From the NCBI RefSeq assembly GCF_024160145.1, contig NZ_JAMYWQ010000017.1:41493-105492 (forward strand): 64,000 bases of DNA, read 5' to 3'. Shown piece by piece: positions 26,856 to 35,920 of the stretch. Under the pieces are notes generated by a model. The model did not search any database. It saw only the letters and a program-made list of their open reading frames with translations, and had not been told where the DNA came from. Position 1 is the first letter of the stretch. Each line of letters begins with the position of its first letter. The translations under genes and the position numbers were made by a program. This DNA comes from Serratia nevei (GTDB lineage: Bacteria; Pseudomonadota; Gammaproteobacteria; Enterobacterales; Enterobacteriaceae).

Positions 26856-27977
26856 TTAATAATCTTTCAAGATGTCCTGCAGCGGCGCCATTAATAGATC
26901 GCCACGCCAGCCGTTGATTAATTCGGGGCGGCTCTCGCCGTCCTTCAGTTTCCAATGCCAGTTCAGCAATTGGTTAATTTGGCGACGGGATGCCAGCAGC
27001 TCGCTGCTCAGCCCGCTTTGCTCGCTGACGGTGGCGATCGCCGCCTTGATGTCTTTGAACACCTTCTTGTAGCCCGGTTGATCGATAAGGTTAGCCAACG
27101 GCGCCGGCAACTCGGACTCCTCCAGCGCTTCGGCCTCCGCCACCAGCGCCAGCAGCATTTTACCGTGATATCGGATCTCCGGCCCGCTCAGCCCCAGCGA
27201 ATCCAGCTCTCCCAGCGAAGACGGCATATAGCGCGCCACCTGCCACAGATTCTCCTCACGCACCACGAAGTTCACCGCCAGATCGCGCTCGCGCGCCTGG
27301 CGCAGCCGCCATTCCGCCAACTTCTGCAGGCAGCCCAACTGACGCGGGCGCAGCTGCCAGGCATTGCTGATTTCGCGGTAGGCCAATTCCGGTGCCAGCG
27401 TCTCGCTGCGGCGTTGGCACAGCAGCAGGCATTCGTTATTGGCCGCTGCGGTCCAACCGGCCGCTTCGGTCTCCTGCACCAGCTGTTTGGCCATCGGCAG
27501 CAGGTAGAACACGTCGGCGGCCGCGTACACGCACTGCCTTTCGGTCAGCGGACGCGCCAGCCAGTCGGTGCGCGATTCGCTCTTGTCCAGCTCAACCTTC
27601 ATGTACTCCGCTACCAACGTCGCGAAGCCACAGGAGAGCGGCCGCCCGGTAAAGGCCGCCAGGATCTGGGTATCGACCATCGGCGTCGGCAGCGTTTTAA
27701 AGGCGTTGAGAAACACTTCGAGATCTTCGCTGCCGGCATGCAGGAACTTCACCACGGCGGTGTCGGCCAGCAGCTCGACAAACGGCTGCCATTGCTTGAT
27801 CGGCAGAGGGTCGATAAGGGAGAGTTGTTCACCGTCGTAGAGCTGGATCAGGCCCAGCTGCGGATAGTAGGTGCGCGTTCTGACAAACTCGGTGTCCAGC
27901 GCAATCTGGGCATGCTTTCTCGCCTGCTCGCAGACCTGCTGCAATCCGGCATCGGTAGTGATCAACTGATAATTCAA
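26856..27977 (-). CDS. rnd: Ribonuclease D
   Basis: 373 aa (E. coli 375). The DEDD exonuclease domain is at about 1-170, with ExoI IALDTEFVRTRTYYPQLGLI, ExoII around KFLHAGSEDLEVF and ExoIII with Tyr-type AAADVFYLLPM; two HRDC RNA-binding domains follow (about 210-290 and 295-373). RNase D trims the 3' ends of tRNA precursors in the cytoplasm. It sits 81 bp downstream of fadD on the same strand. Confidence 0.97.
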   Translation of the reverse strand: MNYQLITTDAGLQQVCEQARKHAQIALDTEFVRTRTYYPQLGLIQLYDGEQLSLIDPLPIKQWQPFVELLADTAVVKFLHAGSEDLEVFLNAFKTLPTPMVDTQILAAFTGRPLSCGFATLVAEYMKVELDKSESRTDWLARPLTERQCVYAAADVFYLLPMAKQLVQETEAAGWTAAANNECLLLCQRRSETLAPELAYREISNAWQLRPRQLGCLQKLAEWRLRQARERDLAVNFVVREENLWQVARYMPSSLGELDSLGLSGPEIRYHGKMLLALVAEAEALEESELPAPLANLIDQPGYKKVFKDIKAAIATVSEQSGLSSELLASRRQINQLLNWHWKLKDGESRPELINGWRGDLLMAPLQDILKDY

Positions 27978-28005
27978 AACATCATTCTCTTGTAGGATTC
28001 AAACA

Positions 28006-28035
28006 CAACAACGCCGGCATTCACCGGCGTTGTTG
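28006..28035 (-). terminator. Hairpin between fadD and rnd
   Basis: A perfect 12-bp stem CAACAACGCCGG / CCGGCGTTGTTG with a six-base loop, 24 bp beyond the fadD stop. It lacks a strong T-run, so read-through into rnd is possible. Confidence 0.55.
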
Positions 28036-28058
28036 ATAGTCAGGCGCGAGAGCGACAC

Positions 28059-29747
28059 CTAGGCGGCATCCGCCGGCTTCGGCGTTTTTTGCTCCTCGCG
28101 CAGTTCTCGCCGCAAAATCTTGCCGACGTTCGACTTCGGCAGTTCATCGCGGAACTCAACAATTTTAGGCACTTTATACCCGGTCAGGTGGCGACGGCAA
28201 TGGGTCAACAGCTCTTCCTTGGTCAGCGAGGCGTCTTTCTTCACCACGCAGATCTTCACCGTTTCGCCGGAGGCCTCGCTGGGCACGCCGATCGCCGCAC
28301 ATTCCAGCACTTTCGGATGCTGGCTGACCACGTCCTCGATCTCATTCGGATACACGTTGAAACCGGAGACCAGGATCATGTCTTTCTTGCGGTCGACGAT
28401 GCGCACAAACCCCTGATCGTCCACGGTCACCACATCACCGGTCGCCAGCCAGCCACCTTTCAGCACTTCGTCGGTGGCTTCCGGGCGCTGCCAATAGCCT
28501 AACATAACTTGCGGCCCTTTGACCCACAGTTCGCCCGGTTCGCCCGGCGGCACGTCGTGGCCATTGTCGTCCACCAGCCGAATGTCCGTCGACGGCACCG
28601 GCAGCCCGATGCTGCCGCTGTAGTGTTTCAGATCGTAAGGGTTGCCGGCCACCAGCGGTGCGCACTCGGTCAGGCCATAGCCTTCCAGCAGGTGTTTGCC
28701 GGTGGTTTTTTCCCACTTCTCGGCCACCGCTTTTTGCACCGACATGCCGCCGCCGACCGAGAAACGCAACGTAGAGAAGTCGAGCTTGTGGAACTCTTCG
28801 TTGTTCAGCAACGCGTTGAACAAGGTATTCACCCCGCTCATGGCGGTGAACGGATATTTACCCAGCTCCTTCACCAACCCTGGAATATCACGCGGGTTGG
28901 TGATCAGCAGATTGCGCCCGCCCAGATCGATAAACAGCAGGCAGTTCACCGTCAGCGCGAAAATGTGGTACAGCGGCAACGCCGTTACCACCAATTCCTG
29001 CCCCTCGCGGAACAACGGCGAATAGGCGGCTTTGGCCTGCTCGAGGTTGGCCTGCATGTTGCGGTGCGTCAGCATCGCGCCCTTCGCCACCCCAGTGGTG
29101 CCGCCGGTGTATTGCAGGAAGGCCAGATCGGCATTAATGATGTCCGGTTTCACATATTGCATGCGCCGCCCGCGCTGGAGCGCGCTGCGGAATGAAATGG
29201 CGTCCGGCAGGTTGTATTTCGGCACCAGACGCTTGACGTACTTGACCACGAAGTTGACCAGCGTGCCTTTGGCGGCCGAAAGTTGATCGCCCATACGCGT
29301 CAGGATCACGTGCTTGACCTGGGTGTTGAACACCACTTTTTCCAGCGTATGGGCAAAGTTGGAGACGATGACGATGGCGCTGGCACCGCTGTCGTTCAAC
29401 TGGTGCTCCAGTTCTCGCGGGGTATACAGCGGGTTGACGTTGACCACCACCATACCGGCACGCAGAATGCCGAACAGGGCGATAGGGTATTGCAACAGGT
29501 TGGGCATCATCAACGCGACGCGATCGCCCTTCTTCAGGCCCAGTTCATTTTGCAGGTAAGCCGCGAAAGCCCGGCTGCGTTCTTCCAGTTTGCGGAAGGT
29601 CATCACCTCGCCCATATTGATAAAGGCAGGCTGATCGGCATAGCGCTGTACGGCATGCTCAAACATTTCGATCAACGACGAATAGCGATCGGCATCAATC
29701 TCTGCGGGCACATCTGCCGGATACCGTTTTAACCAGACCTTATCCAA
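28059..29747 (-). CDS. fadD: Long-chain acyl-CoA synthetase FadD (TTG start)
   Basis: 562 aa when started at the TTG at 29747, which has AGGAG seven bases upstream; the E. coli gene (561 aa) also starts with TTG and the proteins then align from the first residues ([16 protein letters not shown]). An upstream in-frame ATG would add about 15 unrelated residues. The AMP-binding motif [29 protein letters not shown], the hinge [20 protein letters not shown] and the FACS signature TGD are present. It activates imported fatty acids to acyl-CoA at the inner membrane. A FadR operator lies upstream. Confidence 0.97.
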   Translation of the reverse strand: MDKVWLKRYPADVPAEIDADRYSSLIEMFEHAVQRYADQPAFINMGEVMTFRKLEERSRAFAAYLQNELGLKKGDRVALMMPNLLQYPIALFGILRAGMVVVNVNPLYTPRELEHQLNDSGASAIVIVSNFAHTLEKVVFNTQVKHVILTRMGDQLSAAKGTLVNFVVKYVKRLVPKYNLPDAISFRSALQRGRRMQYVKPDIINADLAFLQYTGGTTGVAKGAMLTHRNMQANLEQAKAAYSPLFREGQELVVTALPLYHIFALTVNCLLFIDLGGRNLLITNPRDIPGLVKELGKYPFTAMSGVNTLFNALLNNEEFHKLDFSTLRFSVGGGMSVQKAVAEKWEKTTGKHLLEGYGLTECAPLVAGNPYDLKHYSGSIGLPVPSTDIRLVDDNGHDVPPGEPGELWVKGPQVMLGYWQRPEATDEVLKGGWLATGDVVTVDDQGFVRIVDRKKDMILVSGFNVYPNEIEDVVSQHPKVLECAAIGVPSEASGETVKICVVKKDASLTKEELLTHCRRHLTGYKVPKIVEFRDELPKSNVGKILRRELREEQKTPKPADAA

Positions 29748-29820
29748 GGTATTACTCCTGAAATCATTACTAATTATCATCGCAGCCCTCAAACTCGCAG
29801 CCCAACCATAACAATATTTT

Positions 29821-29837
29821 AACTCAGCAGACCAGTT
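29821..29837 (-). promoter_or_regulatory. FadR operator of fadD
   Basis: The minus strand reads AACTGGTCTGCTGAGTT, close to the FadR consensus (A-[GA]-CTGGTCnGACnnGTT) and to the E. coli fadD operator AGCTGGTATGATGAGTT. It is 74-90 bp upstream of the fadD TTG. FadR would repress fadD here until acyl-CoA binds. Confidence 0.75.
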
Positions 29838-29899
29838 CGGGTTTTAAACATTATTCAGGTTGCGATGTACGTCACTAATTGTCGGATATTCCTTATCCA

Positions 29900-29928
29900 A
29901 AAAAGCAAAAGGGCGGCCGGAGCCGCCC
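29900..29928 (-). terminator. Terminator of yeaY
   Basis: Minus-strand stem GGGCGGC / GCCGCCC with a 4-base loop followed by TTTTGCTTTTTT, 29 bp beyond the yeaY stop. Confidence 0.85.
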
Positions 29929-29956
29929 TGTCAAATTTGTTCACATCAAGCGTATG

Positions 29957-30547
29957 CTACTCGGTTACGATGGTTTGCACCTCTGCCGGGCCGGGGTTGT
30001 ACCAGCCATAGCCTGCGCCCCAACCGGGTCCCCACGGACCACCGCGCCAGCCCCAGGGGCCCATCGGCGCCGGCGGCATCACTACCTGCTGCACCAGATG
30101 CCAGCGTTTGAAACCGGTGACGTTCATGGTCACGAAGCGATACGGCGTCATGCCGATCCGCCCCTCTTTCAAACCGGTAATCGGGCCGACGACGGTCACC
30201 AACTGGCCTTTGAAATCGACCGGTTCGAGGAAACCGTTTACCGTGGCCAGCAAGCGGCCGCGCGACGGTTCACCCAATATTGGCCGTGCCCCGCTGTCGA
30301 GCGGCACCGCCGCAATCTCCAGCACCGTGCGCCCTTGTTCGTTGGCGACGTTCACCACGGTGCCGCCGAAGCGGGCTTCCGCGCCGGTAAACAGGTTCGG
30401 TGCATTTTGTACCGAGGAAAGCTGAGTCACCGGCGAAGGGCTGGAGCCTTTGATCGCATCAGGTACGGTGACACACCCGGTCAGAACCAGCGCGCCGCAG
30501 GCGACGGCCAGCAGCGACAGCTTTTTACTTGCAGTGCGGATTAACAT
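29957..30547 (-). CDS. yeaY: Slp-family outer membrane lipoprotein YeaY
   Basis: 196 aa from the ATG at 30547 (AGGAG nine bases upstream). A lipoprotein signal peptide ends in VLTGC, giving a lipidated Cys near residue 25. The Slp domain follows ([57 protein letters not shown]). The C-terminal 30 residues are rich in Gly, Pro and Trp ([20 protein letters not shown]), an unusual low-complexity tail. Slp proteins are stress-induced outer membrane lipoproteins. It stands between fadD and tsaB as in E. coli. Confidence 0.93.
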   Translation of the reverse strand: MLIRTASKKLSLLAVACGALVLTGCVTVPDAIKGSSPSPVTQLSSVQNAPNLFTGAEARFGGTVVNVANEQGRTVLEIAAVPLDSGARPILGEPSRGRLLATVNGFLEPVDFKGQLVTVVGPITGLKEGRIGMTPYRFVTMNVTGFKRWHLVQQVVMPPAPMGPWGWRGGPWGPGWGAGYGWYNPGPAEVQTIVTE

Positions 30548-30647
30548 GATCGCAATCTCCTGAAATGTCTGTAACTTTGACCGCGTTTCATCGTTCAAGT
30601 TGCAGGCCGTCATCGCCCGATATCAACAACAGCACAATAAGCCGCGA

Positions 30648-31349
30648 TTACTCGCGGCCCGGCAATTTTTTCCAGGTGACTTCATTACGCAGGTAGGTCG
30701 GCTCGGCGTTTTCCACCGCCACCGCCAGCCCCTGTTGCCAGGCGTGCAGCGCCAACGGCAACATGTCTTCCGCCTGCGGTAACAGCATCTGGCCGTCACG
30801 CACGCTCAGCGCGGAACCGTTGACCAGATCGGGATAGGTTTGCCAGCCGGTGCCCACGTGGGCCCATTCGCCCTGCAGGCGCTGCGCGCGTTCCAGCGCC
30901 TGCACCGGCGACAGCACCGCCTCACCTTCGCTTTCCTGCCAGCTGCCGTCCGCCAGGCGTTCGAACTGCCCCCAGTAGACCTCGCCCATGCGCGCATCGA
31001 TCGCCGCCAGCACGCGCTCCGCGCCGCTGACGCGCCAGGCGCCCTGCGCCATGGTTTGCAGCGTGGAAATGCCGAGCATCGGCAGATTGGCGCCCAGCGC
31101 CAGGCCTTGCGCGATGCCGATGCCGATGCGCACCCCGGTAAAGCTGCCGGGGCCGCGGCCAAAGGCCAGCGCATCGAGCTGGTTGAGCGCCAGGCCGGAT
31201 TCCGCCAGCACCTGCTGCACCATAGGTAAAATACGTTGCGTATGCTCGCGTGGGCACAGCTCAAACAGGGCGTGGACTTCGCCTTGATTCCAGACGGCGA
31301 CGGAACAGGCTTCCGTCGCGGTATCGATCGCTAAAATTCGCGTGGACAT
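30648..31349 (-). CDS. tsaB: tRNA threonylcarbamoyladenosine biosynthesis protein TsaB
   Basis: 233 aa from the ATG at 31349 (E. coli 231). The ASKHA-type fold begins [16 protein letters not shown], with [10 protein letters not shown] and [20 protein letters not shown] following. TsaB is the scaffold partner of TsaD, TsaE and TsaC in making t6A37 in ANN-decoding tRNAs, and is essential in most bacteria. It probably forms a transcription unit with yoaA upstream and yeaY downstream. Confidence 0.97.
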   Translation of the reverse strand: MSTRILAIDTATEACSVAVWNQGEVHALFELCPREHTQRILPMVQQVLAESGLALNQLDALAFGRGPGSFTGVRIGIGIAQGLALGANLPMLGISTLQTMAQGAWRVSGAERVLAAIDARMGEVYWGQFERLADGSWQESEGEAVLSPVQALERAQRLQGEWAHVGTGWQTYPDLVNGSALSVRDGQMLLPQAEDMLPLALHAWQQGLAVAVENAEPTYLRNEVTWKKLPGRE

Positions 31350-31428
31350 GCCAACCTCTGGCGGGAATAAAACTGGGTTTTTCATACAGGGCGCGCATTG
31401 TAGCACAGCCCCGTAAGCCCTTCATCTT

Positions 31429-33345
31429 TCACGTAGCCGACGTATCAGCGGCCTGCAGGAAGGCGATCGCCTGCTTCAGATCGCGGGTACGCGGCGTGGG
31501 CGGCAGGCTATTGAGGAACACCTCGCCGTAAGGGCGCATCACCAGACGGTTATCGCAAATCACCAGCACGCCGCGATCGTCGGTGTCGCGGATCAAGCGG
31601 CCGACGCCCTGTTTCAGGGTGATGACCGCATCCGGTAACTGCACGTCATTGAACGGATCGCCGCCGCGCAGGCGGCAATCTTCAATGCGCGCCTTCAGCA
31701 GCGGATCGTCCGGTGAAGTAAACGGCAGTTTATCGATGATCACGCAGGACAGCGCATCGCCGCGCACGTCCACCCCTTCCCAGAAGCTGCTGGTCGCCAC
31801 CAGCAGCGCGTTACCGGCGGCGACGAACTGCGCGAGCAGCTGCCCTTTGCTGGTTTCCCCTTGCAACAGCACCGGCAGCGTCATCGTGGCGCGGAACTCT
31901 TCCGCCAGCTCGCGCATCATCTGGTGCGAGGTGCATAAAAAGAAGCAGCGGCCGTTGTTGGCTTCAATTAATGGCCGCAGCATGCGCGCCAGCTGGCGCG
32001 CCCCGCCGGGCTGATTCGGCGAAGGCAAAAAGCGCGGCACGCACAGCAACGCCTGTTTGGCATAGTCGAACGGGCTCGGCAGCAGCAGCGTTTTGGCCTT
32101 GCTCAGCCCAAGGCGCTCGGTAAAATGGCCCAGTTGGTCATTGACCGACAGCGTGGCCGAGGTAAAGATCCAGCTGCCCGGCTTCTCGTCCAGCATTTCG
32201 CGGAACCGATCGGCCACCGTCAGCGGCGTCAGCGCCAGCACGAAGTGGCGCGAGTTGCATTCATACCAATAGCTGTAGCCCGGCTCCGTCACCGCCTTCA
32301 GCCGCTTGAGGCGCGCGCGGTACAGCGTGGCGCGTTCAAAGGCGGCGTCCAGCAGCGCCGAACGCCCCAGCGACAGCTTCATCACGTCATAACACAGCTC
32401 CAGCGCATCATCGAGCAGCAACAGAGCGCGCTGCACGTTCGGTTCGCCGAGCACGTCGCGCAAATTGCCGCGAAAACCCGGCTCGCCCAGATTCAGGCGA
32501 AAATCTTGCGTACTCAGGCTGAGACGGTCGGCGCTTTTTTGCAGTTGGGCGGCGTCGCGCACCTCGGTGCGGTAGGCGATGGTGATGTCCTTCGCCAGAT
32601 CCAACAGTTGGCGGCTGGTGAGCTGCTGGCCGAAATACTGGCTGGCGATGTCGGGGATCTGGTGTGCCTCATCAAAAATCATCACCTCGGCTTCCGGGAT
32701 CAGCTCGGCGAAACCGCCCTCTTTCACCACCATATCCGCCAGGAACAGATGATGGTTCACCACCACCACATCCGCATCCATCGCGCGGCGGCGCGCCTTG
32801 ACCACGAAGCAATCCTGATACAACGGGCAGTCGCTGCCGAGGCAGTTGTCATTGGTGCTGGTCACCAATGGCCAGACAAAGCTGTCTTCCGCCACTTCGC
32901 TGCAGGTGCTGATGTCGCCCTCTTTGGTCTGCGACGACCACTTGCGCAGCTGCACCAGATCGATCAGCGTCTGCCCCGCCAGTTCGCCGCCGGCCATCGA
33001 CTGCTGCTCCAGCCGCTCCAGGCACAGGTAGTTGGAGCGCCCCTTCAGCAGCGCCAGCTTGCCTTTGTACTTCAACGCCTTGGCGACGGTGGGCAGATCG
33101 CGCGCATACAGCTGATCCTGCAATGCTTTCGAACCGGTAGAGATGATCACTTTGCGATCGGCGCGCAGCGCCGGCGCCAAATAAGCGAAGGTCTTGCCGG
33201 TACCGGTGCCGGCTTCCACCACCAGTTCCTGCTTGAAATTGATCGCCTCGGTAACGGCCTGCGCCATCTGCCGCTGCGGCTCACGCGGTTTGAATCCCTT
33301 GATAGCCTGCGCCAAGGCGCCGTCTGTTGCAAAATCGTCTGTCAC
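31429..33345 (-). CDS. yoaA: DinG/XPD-like DNA helicase YoaA
   Basis: 638 aa (E. coli 636). Superfamily 2 helicase motifs are visible: Walker A EAGTGTGKTFAYLAP, Walker B FDEAHQIPD, and C-terminal motif VI QGVGRLIRDTDDRG. Four cysteines between motifs Ia and II (including CLERLEQ, CSEVAE, CLGSDCPLYQDC) supply the Fe-S cluster of the XPD/DinG group. In E. coli YoaA pairs with HolC (DNA polymerase III chi) and helps tolerate replication-blocking damage. Divergent from yoaB. Confidence 0.96.
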   Translation of the reverse strand: MTDDFATDGALAQAIKGFKPREPQRQMAQAVTEAINFKQELVVEAGTGTGKTFAYLAPALRADRKVIISTGSKALQDQLYARDLPTVAKALKYKGKLALLKGRSNYLCLERLEQQSMAGGELAGQTLIDLVQLRKWSSQTKEGDISTCSEVAEDSFVWPLVTSTNDNCLGSDCPLYQDCFVVKARRRAMDADVVVVNHHLFLADMVVKEGGFAELIPEAEVMIFDEAHQIPDIASQYFGQQLTSRQLLDLAKDITIAYRTEVRDAAQLQKSADRLSLSTQDFRLNLGEPGFRGNLRDVLGEPNVQRALLLLDDALELCYDVMKLSLGRSALLDAAFERATLYRARLKRLKAVTEPGYSYWYECNSRHFVLALTPLTVADRFREMLDEKPGSWIFTSATLSVNDQLGHFTERLGLSKAKTLLLPSPFDYAKQALLCVPRFLPSPNQPGGARQLARMLRPLIEANNGRCFFLCTSHQMMRELAEEFRATMTLPVLLQGETSKGQLLAQFVAAGNALLVATSSFWEGVDVRGDALSCVIIDKLPFTSPDDPLLKARIEDCRLRGGDPFNDVQLPDAVITLKQGVGRLIRDTDDRGVLVICDNRLVMRPYGEVFLNSLPPTPRTRDLKQAIAFLQAADTSAT

Positions 33346-33478
33346 GCTGTCTCTCTGCCGGTGTCATTCAGCGCTGATTATGCCAAGCCTGCCGCCCGGC
33401 TACCACCCACTTTATCGCCGCGCTTTTTCATCACCGGCTGTGCTACCCTTAGCGGGACTAAGATATGGAGATAAGCAA

Positions 33479-33823
33479 ATGAATATCGAAAGAATTGATC
33501 CCGATCAGCGCTGGTCCGAAGCCGTGGTGCACAACGAGACCGTTTACTACACCAGCGTGCCGGAAAACCTGGACGATGACGCCACCGCCCAGACCGCCAA
33601 CGCCCTCGCCGCCATCGACGTGCTGCTGGCGCGCGTCGGTTCGGACAAAAGCCGTATTCTGGATGCCACCATCTTCCTGGCCGACGCCGCCGACTTCGCC
33701 GCGATGAACGCCGCCTGGGACGCCTGGGTGGTCGCCGGCAGCGCGCCGGTGCGCTGCACCGTGCAGGCGCAGCTGATGAATCCGAAGTACAAAGTGGAAA
33801 TCAAAATCATCGCCGCGCTGTAA
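33479..33823 (+). CDS. yoaB: RidA-family protein YoaB
   Basis: 114 aa from an ATG behind TGGAG. The YjgF/YER057c/UK114 fold is seen in YYTSVPENLDDDATAQTANA, GSDKSRILDATIFLADAAD and the C-terminal PVRCTVQAQLMNPKYKVEIK, which holds the Arg that in RidA positions the imine substrate. RidA itself deaminates reactive enamine/imine intermediates made by PLP enzymes; the specific YoaB substrate is unsettled. Divergent from yoaA. Confidence 0.94.
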   Translation: MNIERIDPDQRWSEAVVHNETVYYTSVPENLDDDATAQTANALAAIDVLLARVGSDKSRILDATIFLADAADFAAMNAAWDAWVVAGSAPVRCTVQAQLMNPKYKVEIKIIAAL

Positions 33824-33840
33824 GCCTGAGCGCAGACGAA

Positions 33841-33875
33841 AAAAAACCGCAGACGGCTACGCCTGCGGTTTTTTT
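33841..33875. terminator. Bidirectional terminator between yoaB and mdtI
   Basis: AAAAAACCGCAG / CTGCGGTTTTTT stem with a 10-base loop, with A-runs on one side and T-runs on the other. It serves yoaB on the plus strand and mdtI on the minus strand. Confidence 0.9.
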
Positions 33876-33886
33876 ATTGCCGGCTA

Positions 33887-34216
33887 TCAGGACAGTTTGA
33901 GGATCACCATCCCCGTCAGCAGCAGCGCCAGGCCAATCCAGCCTTTGGCGTTCAACCGCTGGCCGAACATGATCCAGCCGGCGGCGATGGTGGCGGCGAT
34001 ACCGAAACCGCCCCACAGCGCATAGGCGATCGACAGATCGATGCCCTTCACCGCCTGCGCCAGGGCGCTGAACGCGCCGAGTACCGACAGCAGCGACAAC
34101 AGCCCCAGCCAAATTTTACGGAAGCCGTCCGACATCTTCAGGAAGATGTTGGCGATGATTTCCAGCACAATCGCCAGTCCCAGGAACCCAATGTGGTACA
34201 ACTCAAACTGTTGCAT
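33887..34216 (-). CDS. mdtI: Spermidine export protein MdtI (SMR family)
   Basis: 109 aa, as in E. coli. Four membrane helices of the small multidrug resistance family; the membrane Glu of helix 1 ([17 protein letters not shown]) and the SMR signature [19 protein letters not shown] are present. It works as a heterodimer with MdtJ in the inner membrane to export spermidine. Its start lies inside the mdtJ end (14-bp overlap), so the two are translationally coupled. Confidence 0.97.
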   Translation of the reverse strand: MQQFELYHIGFLGLAIVLEIIANIFLKMSDGFRKIWLGLLSLLSVLGAFSALAQAVKGIDLSIAYALWGGFGIAATIAAGWIMFGQRLNAKGWIGLALLLTGMVILKLS

Positions 34217-34571
34217 GGTTGTCACCTCGCGGGCTGACCTGTTTTCGCTCTTTGCGGGTACCGGATTTCACCAGCATGATGCCGGCGATCAGCGTAGCCA
34301 GGCCCAGCACCTTCAGCGCCGAGATCGGCTCGTCGAACCACAGCACGCTGAACAGGGTAATGAACAGAATGCCGATGCCTTCCCACAGCGCATAGGCCAC
34401 GCCCAGCGCCACGCGTTTTACCGCCACCGACAGCAGCACATAAGACGCGGTGATCATCACGTACATCACGATGTGCCCGATCATGCCGCCGTTGACGCTG
34501 GCGTATTTCATCGACAAGGTGCCGATGATTTCGGTCATGATGGCCAAACCTAAAAAGATCCAATAAATCAT
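34203..34571 (-). CDS. mdtJ: Spermidine export protein MdtJ (SMR family)
   Basis: 122 aa. Four helices, with the helix-1 Glu in [19 protein letters not shown] and the signature [21 protein letters not shown]. The C-terminal tail ([18 protein letters not shown]) is hydrophilic and partly created by overlap with mdtI. It forms the MdtJI spermidine exporter. A 200-nt leader separates it from a 32-codon upstream ORF, matching the leader-ORF control known for E. coli mdtJI. Confidence 0.97.
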   Translation of the reverse strand: MIYWIFLGLAIMTEIIGTLSMKYASVNGGMIGHIVMYVMITASYVLLSVAVKRVALGVAYALWEGIGILFITLFSVLWFDEPISALKVLGLATLIAGIMLVKSGTRKERKQVSPRGDNHATV

Positions 34572-34771
34572 AATTTTTCTCCCAAACGGCGAATAACGCG
34601 CGCCAAGGCATATTTATCCCGATTTATCTCGTCGAACGGCCGTAGTGCGGCGCGCAAGACGCAGAGATCCCTGGGGATAAACTGACCCAAACGCAAAAAG
34701 AATGTTTGCCCGGCTGAACGGTAGCGCGTAGGCCTAAGCCCGCCACCCGCACCGGTTAAGGGAGAAAGACG

Positions 34772-34870
34772 CTATAGCTCGCTGCACCAGTGATGCTCAC
34801 TGGCAAGGATCGCAGACAGGAAGAGTTGGCAAGTAGAGGTTCTGAGGGTAGTTCCGTTAATAGTCATCAT
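34772..34870 (-). CDS. Candidate regulatory upstream ORF of mdtJI (mdtU-like), 32 aa
   Basis: A minus-strand frame starting MMTINGTTLRTSTC and ending HHWCSEL is preceded by GAGAA at five bases and lies 200 nt before mdtJ. In E. coli the mdtJI leader contains a small ORF, mdtU, whose translation is required for spermidine induction. Position and size fit the same arrangement. I cannot confirm sequence similarity to MdtU, so the call rests on context, the ribosome-binding site and the open frame. Confidence 0.5.
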   Translation of the reverse strand: MMTINGTTLRTSTCQLFLSAILASEHHWCSEL

Positions 34871-35123
34871 AATAGTTCTCTATTATCAGCCGCACACCGT
34901 GCGATTTGCCCAATATCCTCATAAAAGTAAAATTTTCAACTGAGATATTTTTACCACAGCCAAAATAAGAAAGCAAACTGCCGTTTTCATAAAAAAGCAG
35001 AAAAAAACGGGTTAAAAATAAGAAAGTTAATCACCATAAAAATTAAAAAAGGCCCAACAGAACGTTGAGCCTTGCGATATTCGCGGGCGCGCAAATAAGC
35101 GCCAACCTCAGGCACGGTGCGGG
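34871..35123. other. AT-rich intergenic region between the mdtJI leader and eda
   Basis: About 250 bp. The side nearest mdtJ (34880-34970) should hold the mdtJI promoter. The eda side contains an A/T-rich stretch but no clear hairpin-plus-T-run on the minus strand. No gene is supported. Confidence 0.45.
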
Positions 35124-35765
35124 TTACAACGCGGCGCCGCTGACGGCGTTGCGTGCCAGTTCGGTGATGCGCGCGTAGTCGCCGCTTTCGAGCGCGTCCG
35201 CCGGCACCAGCCAGGAACCGCCGATGCAAAGCACACTTTTCAGCGCCAGATAATCACGGTAGTTGTTCGGGGTAATACCGCCGGTCGGGCAAAAACGCAC
35301 CTGCGGGAACGGGCCGCCGATCGCCTGCAGCGCCTTCACGCCGCCGTTGGCTTCCGCCGGGAAGAATTTGAATTCTCGCAGGCCGTGATCCATGCCCTGC
35401 ATCAGCTCGGAGACGGTGCTGATGCCCGGGATCAGCGGAATTGGCCCCGCCGTCGCCCCCTGCAGCAAGGCTTCGGTCAGCCCCGGGCTGATGGCGAACT
35501 GCGCCCCCGCCTCGGTCACCTCCCGCAGCTGCTGCGGATTGATCACCGTACCGGCGCCGATGATCGCCTCCGGTACCTCTTGGGCGATAGCGCGGATAGC
35601 CTCCAGCGCGCAGGCGGTGCGCAGCGTCACCTCCAGCACCCGTACGCCGCCGGCCACCAGCGCTTTCGCCAGCGGCACCGCCTGCTCCAGCTTGTTGATC
35701 ACGATAACAGGCACCACCGGCCCCGCCGTCAGGATCTGCTCGGCGCTGGTTTTCCAGTTTTTCAT
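35124..35765 (-). CDS. eda: KDPG/KHG aldolase Eda
   Basis: 213 aa, the E. coli length. It cleaves 2-keto-3-deoxy-6-phosphogluconate to pyruvate and glyceraldehyde 3-phosphate. The catalytic Glu is in [10 protein letters not shown] and the Schiff-base Lys in [23 protein letters not shown] closes the phosphate site. The ATG at 35765 has GGAG eight bases upstream. It lies 155 bp downstream of zwf on the same strand with a terminator between. The edd gene that separates zwf and eda in E. coli is missing here. Confidence 0.97.
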   Translation of the reverse strand: MKNWKTSAEQILTAGPVVPVIVINKLEQAVPLAKALVAGGVRVLEVTLRTACALEAIRAIAQEVPEAIIGAGTVINPQQLREVTEAGAQFAISPGLTEALLQGATAGPIPLIPGISTVSELMQGMDHGLREFKFFPAEANGGVKALQAIGGPFPQVRFCPTGGITPNNYRDYLALKSVLCIGGSWLVPADALESGDYARITELARNAVSGAAL

Positions 35766-35882
35766 CGTTCTTTCTCCATTACTCGCGGTTAACAATGGCA
35801 CGCCCCTGCCACAGGGCTCCGCGCAAATGCGTGGACGTCCGGCCGTACCGTAAGTGATGTGGCCCACGCGCAGATCGCAGGC

Positions 35883-35912
35883 AAAAAAAAAGCCGGCAGA
35901 CGGGCTGCCGGC
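35883..35912 (-). terminator. Terminator between zwf and eda
   Basis: Minus-strand stem GCCGGCAG / CTGCCGGC with a 5-base loop followed by nine T, 9 bp beyond the zwf stop. It should largely separate zwf from eda transcription. Confidence 0.9.
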
Positions 35913-35920
35913 ATTGCGCA

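Noticed and set aside
34572..34771. Possible riboswitch in the mdtJ leader
   Set aside because: No known riboswitch signature was recognised; the uORF explanation fits the known biology of mdtJI better.
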